7,714 nucleotides of DNA from Gammaproteobacteria bacterium (lineage in GTDB: Bacteria > Pseudomonadota > Gammaproteobacteria > UBA9339), in the NCBI GenBank assembly GCA_018814965.1, contig JAHIYS010000028.1, forward strand, positions 1-7,714. Direction: 5' to 3'. A program made the translations under genes and the position numbers. Shown piece after piece: positions 1 to 6,697 of the stretch (the first letter of the stretch is position 1; every line of letters begins with the position of its first letter). A model generated the notes under the pieces. The model was given only the letters and a program-made list of their open reading frames with translations. It was not told the DNA's origin and made no database searches.

Positions 1-108
1 AATCTAATAAAGGCAACGCTTTTTTATTGGCCACATGCTAATTATGGCTTAGGTCATGTATCAACGGATTTGGTCCTGATGAGAAAGCAGATGAAAACCG
101 CAATGTAA
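1..108 (+). CDS. 3' end of an unidentified gene, or a gene remnant (partial)
   Basis: A reading frame is open from the window edge to a TAA at 106-108 and gives 35 residues. It includes FYWPHANYGLGHVSTDLVLM and ends in a basic tail (RKQMKTAM). The composition is protein-like, but I do not recognise the family. It converges with pntB, and the hairpin at 162-190 lies between the two stop codons. The short YWP...GHVS block could as well come from near the start of a protein, in which case this would be a truncated remnant; the window does not settle this. A chance open frame of this length is also possible in AT-rich DNA. No T-rich terminator for the + strand is visible after the stop. Confidence 0.4.
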   Translation, partial: NLIKATLFYWPHANYGLGHVSTDLVLMRKQMKTAM

Positions 109-161
109 CCCCTCATCATAGAAGTACTATCTAAACAGATATGTTCAATCTATAAAAGAAG

Positions 162-190
162 GAGCCAATGGGGAAGTTCTCCATTGGCTC
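162..190 (-). terminator. Rho-independent terminator of the pnt operon
   Basis: Bases 162-173 and 179-190 form a 12-bp stem (11 Watson-Crick pairs and one G-U) closed by a 5-base loop. Read on the minus strand, the stem is followed by CTTCTTTTATAG, a T-rich tail. The hairpin starts 12 bases after the pntB stop codon. On the + strand the following bases are A-rich, so termination of the convergent gene here would be weaker. Confidence 0.85.
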
Positions 191-202
191 TGAAAACCAA
201 AA

Positions 203-1576
203 CTAATCCTGTTCTTTTAAAGTCTGAATCATTTTGGCCATAACTTGTTTAGCATCGCCATAAACCATTCGGCACTTGTCATCAAAGAACAATAAGTTTT
301 CAATTCCAGCATAACCTTTGCCCTTACCGCGTTTGATTACAAATATCTGCTTAGCATAATCAACGTTTAAAATTGGCATACCATAAATTGGACTGGTTTT
401 GTCTGTTCTAGCCGCTGGATTTACAACGTCATTAGCGCCTAAAACAATTACAATATCAGTGGTTGGGAAGTCATTGTTGATATCTTCCATATCTAAAATA
501 TAGTCATATGGAACACCAGCTTCAGCAAGAAGTACGTTCATATGTCCTGGCATTCTTCCTGCGACTGGATGGATAGCAAATTTAACATCTATACCTTTAT
601 CTAAAAGAAGAGAAGCTAATTCCCACACTTTTTGTTGTGCTTGGGCTACTGCCATTCCATAACCTGGAACAAAAACCACTCTGCTAACGTAATTTAACAT
701 TACAGCTGCATCTTCAACTTCCATCGATTTTGAGGTCCCTTCAACTGCTGCTCCACCACTGCTGCCACCAAAACGGGCGAACAATACGTTGCTTAACGAT
801 CTATTCATCGCTTTAGCCATGAGCAAGGTTAACAAAGTACCAGCTGACCCTACTAAGGTACCTGCAATGATCATCGCCATATTACTTAGCACAAAACCTT
901 CACATGCTACAGCAAGACCAGTAAACGCATTATAAAGCGAAATTACAACTGGCATATCTGCGCCACCAATACTCATAGTCATTAAAACACCATAAGCTAA
1001 ACTGGCTGCAAAGAATGAGATCAATATAGTATTTGAATGCCAGAAGAAGAATGACACACCTAGTATGATCGCAATCGCTAATACGCTTAGATTGATGATC
1101 TGTTGCATCGGGAAATAAATGTTTTTTAACCAATCACGAAGTTTGAAAAAAGCTAAGATACTTCCAGAAAATGAGATTCCACCGATTAAAGCTCCTATAA
1201 TCGCTAAGGAGAATATCGTTACTGACATGGTTGCGCCAGCATCAGTTGAGAGTTTAAGTAGCTCTACTGCGGCAATACCAGCTGCTGCACCACCACCCAT
1301 ACCATTATACATGGCGATCATTTCAGGCATCGCTGTCATTTCTACTTTCTTGGCTGCAACCCAAGCAATTGCTGTACCAATGGCTATTGCGGTAAATATC
1401 AACCACAGGTTATGAATCCCTGGGAAAAAGAAGGTGACTATTACTGCAAGCACCATACCAATACCAGCCCACTCAACACCACTAGTTGCGGTCTTAGGGG
1501 AACTCATTCGCTTTAGCCCTAATATAAACAATATGGCTGCAGCAAAATAAACTGTTTGAATAATAATATCACTCAT
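203..1576 (-). CDS. pntB: NAD(P) transhydrogenase subunit beta (PntB)
   Basis: Membrane subunit of proton-translocating transhydrogenase, which uses the proton gradient to drive hydride transfer from NADH to NADP+. From the chosen ATG it is 457 aa, near the family's usual 460. The N-terminal two thirds are hydrophobic domain II (about nine membrane helices), with GGAD207MP and SLYN216 matching the conserved channel Asp and Asn of E. coli PntB. From about residue 285 comes cytoplasmic domain III, which binds NADP(H): GYGMAVAQAQ (305-314), IHPVAGRMPGHMNVLLAE (335-352), GAND (380-383) and KRG...GYAG (415-424). Two departures from E. coli are visible: Asn91 stands where E. coli has channel His91, and Gly417 replaces Ser in KRS. 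An in-frame GTG three codons upstream is part of the ribosome-binding site AAAGGTG, so ATG at 1576 is preferred. It is the last gene of the pnt operon, 11 bases after pntAb. Confidence 0.97.
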   Translation of the reverse strand: MSDIIIQTVYFAAAILFILGLKRMSSPKTATSGVEWAGIGMVLAVIVTFFFPGIHNLWLIFTAIAIGTAIAWVAAKKVEMTAMPEMIAMYNGMGGGAAAGIAAVELLKLSTDAGATMSVTIFSLAIIGALIGGISFSGSILAFFKLRDWLKNIYFPMQQIINLSVLAIAIILGVSFFFWHSNTILISFFAASLAYGVLMTMSIGGADMPVVISLYNAFTGLAVACEGFVLSNMAMIIAGTLVGSAGTLLTLLMAKAMNRSLSNVLFARFGGSSGGAAVEGTSKSMEVEDAAVMLNYVSRVVFVPGYGMAVAQAQQKVWELASLLLDKGIDVKFAIHPVAGRMPGHMNVLLAEAGVPYDYILDMEDINNDFPTTDIVIVLGANDVVNPAARTDKTSPIYGMPILNVDYAKQIFVIKRGKGKGYAGIENLLFFDDKCRMVYGDAKQVMAKMIQTLKEQD

Positions 1577-1582
1577 TGTTAT

Positions 1583-1589
1583 CACCTTT
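1583..1589 (-). promoter_or_regulatory. Ribosome-binding site of pntB
   Basis: The minus strand reads AAAGGTG, ending 6 bases before ATG at 1576. The GTG inside this motif is in frame with pntB and could be mistaken for the start codon; serving as the Shine-Dalgarno sequence is more likely. The motif overlaps the pntAb stop codon, which favours translational coupling. Confidence 0.7.
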
Positions 1590-1887
1590 ATTCTTTGTTG
1601 ACGTTAGTTTTGCTCTTAAACATTTCTAGCATTCTTACTGTAACCACATAACCACCTACAGCATTACCAGTTGCTAGTAATACTGAGATAAATCCGATTA
1701 TTATTTCAGTTGTTGTCGTAGCATAACCAAGAGCAATAACCGCCCCAATTAATACTAGACCATGAATGAAGTTAGAGCCTGACATTAGTGGCGTATGTAA
1801 TATAACTGGGACGCGACTGATAACTTCATATCCAGCGAAAGCTGCCAGAGTAAATATATAAATTGCTGTAAAGCCGTCAATTGTCAT
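1588..1887 (-). CDS. pntAB: NAD(P) transhydrogenase subunit alpha-2 (PntAb)
   Basis: Small membrane subunit of 99 aa carrying the first three helices of domain II. In E. coli this segment is fused to the C-terminus of PntA, while in Rhodospirillum rubrum and Thermus thermophilus it is a separate protein, as here. The family signature RVPVILHTPLMSGSNFIHG spans residues 25-43, and the C-terminal part has GGYVVTVRMLEMF (79-91). His42 falls where the T. thermophilus alpha2 subunit has its proton-channel histidine, as I recall that family. I chose ATG at 1887 because AGGAG lies 6 bases upstream; an ATG two codons earlier is only one base from AGGAG. It lies 9 bases after pntAa and 11 bases before pntB. 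Confidence 0.95.
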   Translation of the reverse strand: MTIDGFTAIYIFTLAAFAGYEVISRVPVILHTPLMSGSNFIHGLVLIGAVIALGYATTTTEIIIGFISVLLATGNAVGGYVVTVRMLEMFKSKTNVNKE

Positions 1888-1893
1888 AACCAT

Positions 1894-1898
1894 CTCCT
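1894..1898 (-). promoter_or_regulatory. Ribosome-binding site of pntAb
   Basis: AGGAG on the minus strand overlaps the pntAa stop codon. Its 6-base spacing to ATG at 1887 decides for that start over the ATG at 1893, which is only one base away. Confidence 0.7.
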
Positions 1899-3015
1899 AT
1901 AATAATTTTTGTACCATCTCGTTTTTAATTACGCCATCATGAGTTACAACAGCACCAGAGATAATCTCGTCATTCCAATCGAGGGTTAATGCATTATCTT
2001 TAATCATTAAGCCCAATAGATTGATTAAATTGCGGGAATACATCTCACTAGCATGAATTGCCATGCTGCTTGGAATGTTGATTGGCCCTACAATAGTAAC
2101 ATCTTTATAATTAATGGTTTCACCTGGTTTGGTTAACTCACAGTTACCGCCCATATCAGCGAGAATATCTACGATCACAGCACCTGGTTTCATCGCTTCT
2201 ACCATCTCTTTTGTGAGAATCTTTGGTGCTGGTTTTCCAGGAACACCTGCGGTAGTAATAACCACATCACAAGTAGATATATGTTTTTTTAAGGCTTCTG
2301 CTTGTTGAGTTTTTTCTTCTGGAGTCAACTCGCGAGCATAACCACCTTCACCAACAGCCTGTACTCCGGTATCAAAGAATTTAGCTCCTAATGATTCGGT
2401 TTGTTCTTTGGTGTCAGGACGAACATCATAAGCGGTTACTTGAGCGCCAAGACGTCTTGCGGTTGCAATTGCTTGTAAACCAGCAACACCAACTCCGATA
2501 ATAAATACTTTAGCAGGGCGAACTGAGCCAGCAGCAGTAGTTAACATTGGGAAAAAGAATTTGCTATTATCAGCAGCAAGCAATACCGCTTTATATCCAG
2601 CTATAGTTGCTTGTGAGGAAAGAGCATCCATATCTTGTGCTCGTGAAATACGAGGGATAAGCTCCATAGCGAAACTAGTAATTTTTTTATCAAGTAATTT
2701 CTTTATGGTGTCTGGGTTAAGATGAGGATACAAAAAAGAGATTAACACAGAGTTATCTTTCATTTTCTCTACTTCGGCATCGGTTGGTGGTTGTACTTTT
2801 ATAACCACATCACTATCTGCGCAAAGATCTTTTAGATCAGAAGAAATAGTGGTGTTTTTATATAACTCATCTTGCGCATGAATCCCAACCCCAGCATCAT
2901 GTTGTATTTTTACAGTTGCGCCAAGTTTGGTTAGTCTGCTAACCAAAGCTGGTGTTACTGCAATGCGAAGTTCACCTTCTTTAGTTTCTTTTGGAACTGC
3001 TATTGTTAATGACAT
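1897..3015 (-). CDS. pntAA: NAD(P) transhydrogenase subunit alpha-1 (PntAa, NAD(H)-binding domain I)
   Basis: Soluble cytoplasmic domain I of transhydrogenase, which binds NAD(H) and passes hydride to NADP+ held by domain III of PntB. It has 372 aa, matching stand-alone PntAA proteins (E. coli PntA has about 510 because domain II is fused). The N-terminus TIAVPKETKEGELRIAVTP is typical of the alanine dehydrogenase/PntA fold. The RQD loop that positions the nicotinamide is present as Arg122, Gln127 and Asp130 within PRISRAQDMDALSSQA. The Rossmann motif GVGVAGLQAIATARRLGA (174-191) is followed by Asp197 in YDVRP, expected to hold the adenosine ribose. AGVPGKPAP (256-264) and the C-terminal VTIVGPINIPSSMAIHAS (306-323) also fit. 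AGGAG lies 8 bases before the ATG. It is first in the pnt operon, 43 bases after rne. Confidence 0.97.
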   Translation of the reverse strand: MSLTIAVPKETKEGELRIAVTPALVSRLTKLGATVKIQHDAGVGIHAQDELYKNTTISSDLKDLCADSDVVIKVQPPTDAEVEKMKDNSVLISFLYPHLNPDTIKKLLDKKITSFAMELIPRISRAQDMDALSSQATIAGYKAVLLAADNSKFFFPMLTTAAGSVRPAKVFIIGVGVAGLQAIATARRLGAQVTAYDVRPDTKEQTESLGAKFFDTGVQAVGEGGYARELTPEEKTQQAEALKKHISTCDVVITTAGVPGKPAPKILTKEMVEAMKPGAVIVDILADMGGNCELTKPGETINYKDVTIVGPINIPSSMAIHASEMYSRNLINLLGLMIKDNALTLDWNDEIISGAVVTHDGVIKNEMVQKLL

Positions 3016-3023
3016 TGTATTGT

Positions 3024-3028
3024 CTCCT
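3024..3028 (-). promoter_or_regulatory. Ribosome-binding site of pntAa
   Basis: AGGAG on the minus strand, 8 bases before ATG at 3015. The rest of the 43-base rne-pntAa gap is AT-rich. It shows no hairpin with a T tail and no convincing promoter pair, so pnt transcription could come from rne or from a promoter inside the 3' part of rne. Confidence 0.65.
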
Positions 3029-3058
3029 ATTTAACAAAGTTTAAATTTTTTATATTAT

Positions 3059-5152
3059 TTATTCTTCGATATTTTTTGGATCTTTAGATTCAACCACATT
3101 AGATTTGATGCTTACATTCCCATTTGGTTCAGGTGCTTTTTTTGGGTGTTGTATCTCTAATGCTTGTGGTGCTTCTACCTTCAATGAGATATCTTCTTTT
3201 ATTCTTTCTGAAGTTATTTCAGGGTAGGTATCGGTTGCTGGTGGCGGGGTAAACTTTTTTATCCTTTGTGCATTGCTTGTAGAGCTTTTAGTGTTTTGTG
3301 GTCTGCGATCACCGGTGCGGTTTTGAGGTTTGCGATCGTTAGGGCCGCGATGATATTTTTTAGCATTATTGCGTACAGGAGGTCTCCTTCTTGCTGGTGA
3401 CGTGCTTGTTGAAGAGCTGGTTGTAGAGGAGGGTGTTGCTTTAGTGGTAGAAGATGGCTCGGAAGTTTTTTTAGCTGTTTTATTTGGTTTTAGCAGCTTG
3501 CTAAAAATACTTTTTACTTCGCTGAATATACCTTTTTTGCTTTCAGATTTCTTTGTTTCATTTGAAACCATGGCAGATTGTGTAATGGTACGACTTGCTG
3601 TTTCTCTTTTTTCTGGAGCTTTGGTCTCTGGAGTCTCAATTAATTTATAGCTTGCCCCTTTATTTTTAAAGGTTTCACTTACTCGAATCCTTTTGATTTT
3701 GTATTGAGGCGTGTCCAGATATTGATTTGGTAAAATTGTAACGCTAACACCCTGACGTTTAGAGAGTTCTACTATAACATCGCGACGTTCGTTTAAAATA
3801 AAAGTAGCTAAATCTATAGGTAATTGTATTTGAATTTCTGAGGTGTCATCTTTTATTGCTTCTTCTTCTATAACTCTTATGATTGAGGATGCTAATGATT
3901 CAATGCTTCTAATGGTTCCTTGTCCATCACAGCGTGGGCATGGAACTTGAATTGCTGAGCCCAAATGAGAGCGTAGACGTTGACGGGACATTTCTAGAAG
4001 ACCAAAGCGTGTTATATGTCCTACTTGTACCCGTGCACGGTCATGTTCTAATGCTTCTTTCAAGCGATGACTTACTTCACGTTGGTGTTTTATTTGTGAC
4101 ATATCGATAAAGTCTATAACTATCAATCCGCCGATATCACGTAATCGTAACTGACGTGCAACCTCTTCTGCTGCTTCAAGATTGGTGTTTGAGGCTGTTT
4201 CTTCAATATCACCGCCGCCAGTTGCTTTGGAGGAATTAACATCAATGCTTACAAGTGCTTCTGTATGATCAATAGATATTGAGCCGCCAGAAGGTAATCT
4301 AACTACTCGTTGATAAGCGGTTTCGATTTGTTTTTCAATCTGATAAAAGCTAAATAGAGGGACTTTGCTTTGGTATAGCTTAATTTTATCTATAAATTCA
4401 GGTTTTACCTGTTCGATATGTTTTTTGGTTTTTTCAAATAGCTCTGGTGAGTCAACTAGGATTTCTACCATATCTCGACGTAAATAATCACGAATAGCGC
4501 GCATTACAGCGTCACCTTCTTGGTAGATGAGAAATGGAGCAGCGTTTTCTGTAAGAGCGGCCTCGATTGCTTGCCATCTTTTTAGGAGAGAGTCCAAATC
4601 CCATTTTAATTCGTCCAAAGATTTTCCTACGCCAGCGGTACGAACGATTAATCCCATCCCATCAGGGACATTTAGATTGTGTAAGAGGTCTCTCATTTCA
4701 TCGCGTTCTTTACCTTCAATGCGACGAGAAACTCCTCCAACGCGAGGGTTATTTGGCATTAAAACCAAGTATGATCCTGCTAAACTAATAAAAGTGGTGA
4801 GGGCTGCTCCTTTATTGCCGCGTTCCTCCTTATCGATTTGAATCATTATCTCTTGCCCCTCTTTTAGGGCATCTCTAATGCTTAGGCGAGAAAATGACTC
4901 ATTGGCTAGTTCTGGTTTAAAGTAAGATCTGGCGATCTCTTTGAAAGGTAGAAAACCATGGCGATCAGCGCCATAGTCAATAAAAGCAGCCTCTAGGCTG
5001 GGTTCAACGCGAGAGACTCGACCTTTGTATATGTTAGCTTTTTTTTGTTCAAATCCAGGTTGTTCAATATCAAGATCATACAGATTATCTCCCTTAACTA
5101 AAGCAACACGCACCTCATCCGCTTGAGTTGCGCTAATAAGCATTTTATTCAT
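3059..5152 (-). CDS. rne: Ribonuclease E (catalytic half plus a short disordered tail)
   Basis: Endoribonuclease that starts mRNA decay and processes rRNA and tRNA precursors, usually as a membrane-attached tetramer organising the degradosome. The start MNKMLISATQADEVRVALV aligns with the E. coli N-terminus. In order: S1 domain (about 36-120), 5'-monophosphate sensor with IVRTAGVGKS (169-178), and the DNase I-like catalytic part with Asp304 (VSIDVNS) and Asp347 (VIDFIDM), matching E. coli Asp303 and Asp346. The Zn-link CPRC has Cys405 and Cys408, and a small dimerisation domain reaches about 500. The non-catalytic tail is only about 200 aa, against over 500 in E. coli. It has an amphipathic helix (541-556), a Ser/Thr-rich linker (563-586), an Arg/Lys-rich stretch (588-618) and an acidic end. 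I see no recognisable enolase, RhlB or PNPase site. The Shine-Dalgarno is weak (AAGAG, 9 bases before ATG). Confidence 0.97.
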   Translation of the reverse strand: MNKMLISATQADEVRVALVKGDNLYDLDIEQPGFEQKKANIYKGRVSRVEPSLEAAFIDYGADRHGFLPFKEIARSYFKPELANESFSRLSIRDALKEGQEIMIQIDKEERGNKGAALTTFISLAGSYLVLMPNNPRVGGVSRRIEGKERDEMRDLLHNLNVPDGMGLIVRTAGVGKSLDELKWDLDSLLKRWQAIEAALTENAAPFLIYQEGDAVMRAIRDYLRRDMVEILVDSPELFEKTKKHIEQVKPEFIDKIKLYQSKVPLFSFYQIEKQIETAYQRVVRLPSGGSISIDHTEALVSIDVNSSKATGGGDIEETASNTNLEAAEEVARQLRLRDIGGLIVIDFIDMSQIKHQREVSHRLKEALEHDRARVQVGHITRFGLLEMSRQRLRSHLGSAIQVPCPRCDGQGTIRSIESLASSIIRVIEEEAIKDDTSEIQIQLPIDLATFILNERRDVIVELSKRQGVSVTILPNQYLDTPQYKIKRIRVSETFKNKGASYKLIETPETKAPEKRETASRTITQSAMVSNETKKSESKKGIFSEVKSIFSKLLKPNKTAKKTSEPSSTTKATPSSTTSSSTSTSPARRRPPVRNNAKKYHRGPNDRKPQNRTGDRRPQNTKSSTSNAQRIKKFTPPPATDTYPEITSERIKEDISLKVEAPQALEIQHPKKAPEPNGNVSIKSNVVESKDPKNIEE
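3299..3391 (-). other. RNase E Arg-rich RNA-binding segment
   Basis: Residues 588-618 of RNase E contain about ten Arg plus several Lys, with Asn, Gln and Pro, and no hydrophobic clusters (RRRPP, NRTGDRRPQN). By position and composition this corresponds to the Arg-rich RNA-binding region of E. coli RNase E. That RNA binds here is inferred. Confidence 0.6.
3485..3532 (-). other. RNase E membrane-targeting amphipathic helix (segment A type)
   Basis: Residues 541-556 read GIFSEVKSIFSKLLKP. Ile542, Phe543, Val546, Ile549, Phe550, Leu553 and Leu554 fall on one helical face (spacing i, i+1, i+4, i+7, i+8, i+11, i+12) and Lys, Ser and Glu on the other. It is an island in an otherwise disordered tail, placed just after the catalytic half like the E. 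coli membrane-targeting sequence. Function is inferred from position and pattern. Confidence 0.6.
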
Positions 5153-5173
5153 TGTAATTAACTCTTATTTTAG

Positions 5174-5209
5174 TGGGCACTTTCAAGATCCCAGCAGGCA
5201 AATCCTACT
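5174..5209 (-). promoter_or_regulatory. Possible rne leader hairpins
   Basis: On the minus strand, 22-57 bases upstream of the rne ATG, AGTAGG pairs with CCTGCT around a 5-base loop (plus-strand 5193-5209). It is followed by TGGG/CCCA enclosing a 12-base loop (5174-5193); the two share one base. E. coli rne is autoregulated through a hairpin in its 5' leader, so these could play the same part. The stems are short, and if transcription starts at the candidate promoter 5208-5216 the first would not be fully transcribed. Confidence 0.3.
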
Positions 5210-5216
5210 TATAGCA
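5208..5216 (-). promoter_or_regulatory. Candidate extended -10 promoter for rne
   Basis: The minus strand reads TGCTATAAG, an extended -10 element (TGn plus a 5/6 match to TATAAT), about 60 bases before the rne start codon. No good -35 is seen 16-18 bases upstream, as is common for extended -10 promoters. Confidence 0.35.
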
Positions 5217-5253
5217 ACTTTATTTGTCTTTCTTTGTGATTTCGTTACCAATT

Positions 5254-5277
5254 TTATATAAGCTATGCTATATAAAG
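5254..5277. repeat. AT-rich inverted repeat in the rne-rluC divergent region
   Basis: TTTATAT (5254-5260) is matched by ATATAAA (5270-5276) with AGC/GCT inside and a TAT loop, and one unpaired A. The arms contain -10-like TATATA/TATAAA on both strands; on + an extended TGCTATATA with TTACCA 18 bases upstream is a weak promoter candidate for rluC. It could also be a regulator-binding dyad. AT-rich dyads arise easily by chance in such DNA. Confidence 0.35.
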
Positions 5278-5453
5278 TCTGCCTTGAATGGTTACTTTTA
5301 AAAATGTGCCGTTATGTTTTAAATTTATTAGAGGGGTTCTTTAGTCTAAATTTGTAAGTTTTAGATTAAATTTTTTTGTAACCCTCGCTGTTTTTAAACT
5401 ATGATTTTTTTGGTGTTCTATTTATATAAAAAAATTGCACAATCAGTAAGTTA

Positions 5454-5459
5454 TATAAT
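5454..5459 (+). promoter_or_regulatory. Candidate -10 element for rluC
   Basis: A perfect TATAAT lies about 117 bases before the rluC GTG, preceded by AT-rich DNA. No -35 is seen at 16-18 bases (TTGCAC is only 13 bases upstream), so the assignment is tentative. The rest of the 423-base region 5153-5575 is AT-rich and shows no convincing small gene. Confidence 0.3.
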
Positions 5460-5562
5460 AACTGTAATTCTTTTAACCAATCACATAGTTGGGTGCTAAG
5501 GTACTATTAAAGTTAAAAAAATGCAACAAAGTTTGTGAGTTTTGTTTAAAAACTAAATTGAT

Positions 5563-5567
5563 AGGGG
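5563..5567 (+). promoter_or_regulatory. Ribosome-binding site of rluC
   Basis: AGGGG, 8 bases before GTG at 5576. This selects the GTG start over a TTG at 5489, which lacks a comparable site and would add 29 residues not seen in RluC proteins. Confidence 0.7.
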
Positions 5568-5575
5568 TCATAATC

Positions 5576-6523
5576 GTGTCGTCAGAAAGCAAGCTAGTAA
5601 ACAATAAAGCATATATTTTGGCCATTGATGAAGAATCGGCCCTTCAACGGCTGGATAACTTTCTATTTAATAGACTAAAAAATGTCCCTAAAAGCCGAAT
5701 TTACAGAATGTTGCGCAGTGGGGAAGTAAGAGTTAATAAGAAAAGGGTCAAACCTTTATATAAATTACAACCAAATGATCTGATTAGGATCCCGCCTTTT
5801 TGGGCCGAAGAGGTGCCAGTACGTAAACCAGGCGCTGATTTGGTTAAATTGTTATTAAATTCAATTGTTTTTGAGGATAGTGAAATAATTGTCATTAATA
5901 AACCTTCAGGAATTGCCTCGCATAGTGGAAGTGGGATTGATTTTGGGGTTATTGAGATTTTACGTGCAGCTAGAAGTGACTTGAAGACTTTAGAGCTCGT
6001 TCATCGGCTTGATCGTGATACGTCAGGTTGTTTAATTTTAGCGAAGAAAAGAACTGCTTTGCGCCAGTTGCATCAATTGGCTCTTGATGGAAAGATTTCG
6101 AAAAAATATATTTTATTAGTGAAAGGGGTTTGGAGTGGTGGAGAGCGTATTGTTGATGCCCCGCTTTTAAAGAACCAACTACAGTCCGGTGAGCGGATGG
6201 TTATGGTTGACGAAGAGGGAAAAAAATCTATAACTATTTTCCGTCCCATAAAAATTGGTAAAGAGGTTTCTTTGCTTGAAGCGGAATTAAAAACCGGTCG
6301 TACTCATCAAATTCGGGTTCATGCGGCACATATAGGTCATCCAATAGCTGGTGATCAAAAATATACTGATGCTGAATTCAACAACAAAATGAAAAAAATA
6401 GGTATAAAGCGCCTATTTTTACATTCCAAAAAAATAAGTTTTTGTTGGGAAAATGGTGAAGAGGTTAGCTTTTCTGCTGAGCTAGATAATGAGCTTAAAG
6501 ATATTTTGGTGCGGCTGTTATAG
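5576..6523 (+). CDS. rluC: 23S rRNA pseudouridine synthase RluC (positions 955/2504/2580)
   Basis: Converts three uridines of 23S rRNA (E. coli numbering 955, 2504, 2580, the latter two near the peptidyl transferase centre) to pseudouridine. From the GTG start it has 315 aa; E. coli RluC has 319. An S4 RNA-binding domain covers about 22-75 (RLDNFL...VPKSRIYRMLRSGEVRVNKKR). The RluA-type catalytic domain follows, with IVINKPSGIASHSG (105-118), the active-site motif HRLDRDTSG (143-151) with catalytic Asp146, and RTHQIRVHAAHIGHPIAGD (242-260). The divergent pairing with rne and the GEVRVNKKR/KLxxxDxIRIPP block point to RluC rather than RluA or RluD. No clear terminator follows the TAG, so some readthrough toward rpmF is possible. 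Confidence 0.93.
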   Translation: MSSESKLVNNKAYILAIDEESALQRLDNFLFNRLKNVPKSRIYRMLRSGEVRVNKKRVKPLYKLQPNDLIRIPPFWAEEVPVRKPGADLVKLLLNSIVFEDSEIIVINKPSGIASHSGSGIDFGVIEILRAARSDLKTLELVHRLDRDTSGCLILAKKRTALRQLHQLALDGKISKKYILLVKGVWSGGERIVDAPLLKNQLQSGERMVMVDEEGKKSITIFRPIKIGKEVSLLEAELKTGRTHQIRVHAAHIGHPIAGDQKYTDAEFNNKMKKIGIKRLFLHSKKISFCWENGEEVSFSAELDNELKDILVRLL

Positions 6524-6697
6524 TTGCTATATATAGTTAGAATTTGATCTATCGTCACAAGTTTTAAATTAACTCAGTAGAGATAGGTGTTTTTAAGTGT
6601 AAATTAAGGATTAAATCAATAACTATTTGTAAAAATATTTTAAATATAATGAGTTATGTCGTTTTTGTGATTGTTTGGAGCTTTTGCTATATTAATT
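6524..6697. other. AT-rich spacer after rluC with no gene seen
   Basis: About 174 bases, very AT-rich, with stops in all frames. It contains a lone TATAAT at 6645-6650 without a fitting -35 and no T-tailed hairpin. In enterobacteria yceF and yceD sit between rluC and rpmF; neither is recognisable here. Confidence 0.6.

Noticed and set aside
930..1133. Overlapping minus-strand frame inside pntB as a possible frameshifted or nested gene
   Set aside because: pntB is continuous and full length in its own frame, and the nested product has no recognisable features.
1119..1415. 98-codon + strand frame opposite pntB
   Set aside because: It lies inside a well-conserved pntB on the other strand and its Ala/Pro-rich product mirrors pntB codons; there is no independent support. 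The same applies to the + strand frames opposite pntAa and rne.
5343..5382. Imperfect repeats around TTTAGTCTAAA / TTTAGATTAAA
   Set aside because: Short, AT-only similarity with several mismatches; expected by chance at this composition.
5489..5575. In-frame N-terminal extension of rluC from TTG, containing a CxxxCxxC pattern (Cys spacing like radical-SAM clusters)
   Set aside because: RluC orthologues lack it, the rest of the protein is not radical SAM, and AGGGG with correct spacing points to GTG at 5576. The Cys pattern is most likely chance translation of leader DNA.
6645..6650. Perfect TATAAT after rluC
   Set aside because: No -35 at usable spacing, in very AT-rich DNA where such hexamers are frequent; the pair at 6698-6726 is a better rpmF promoter.
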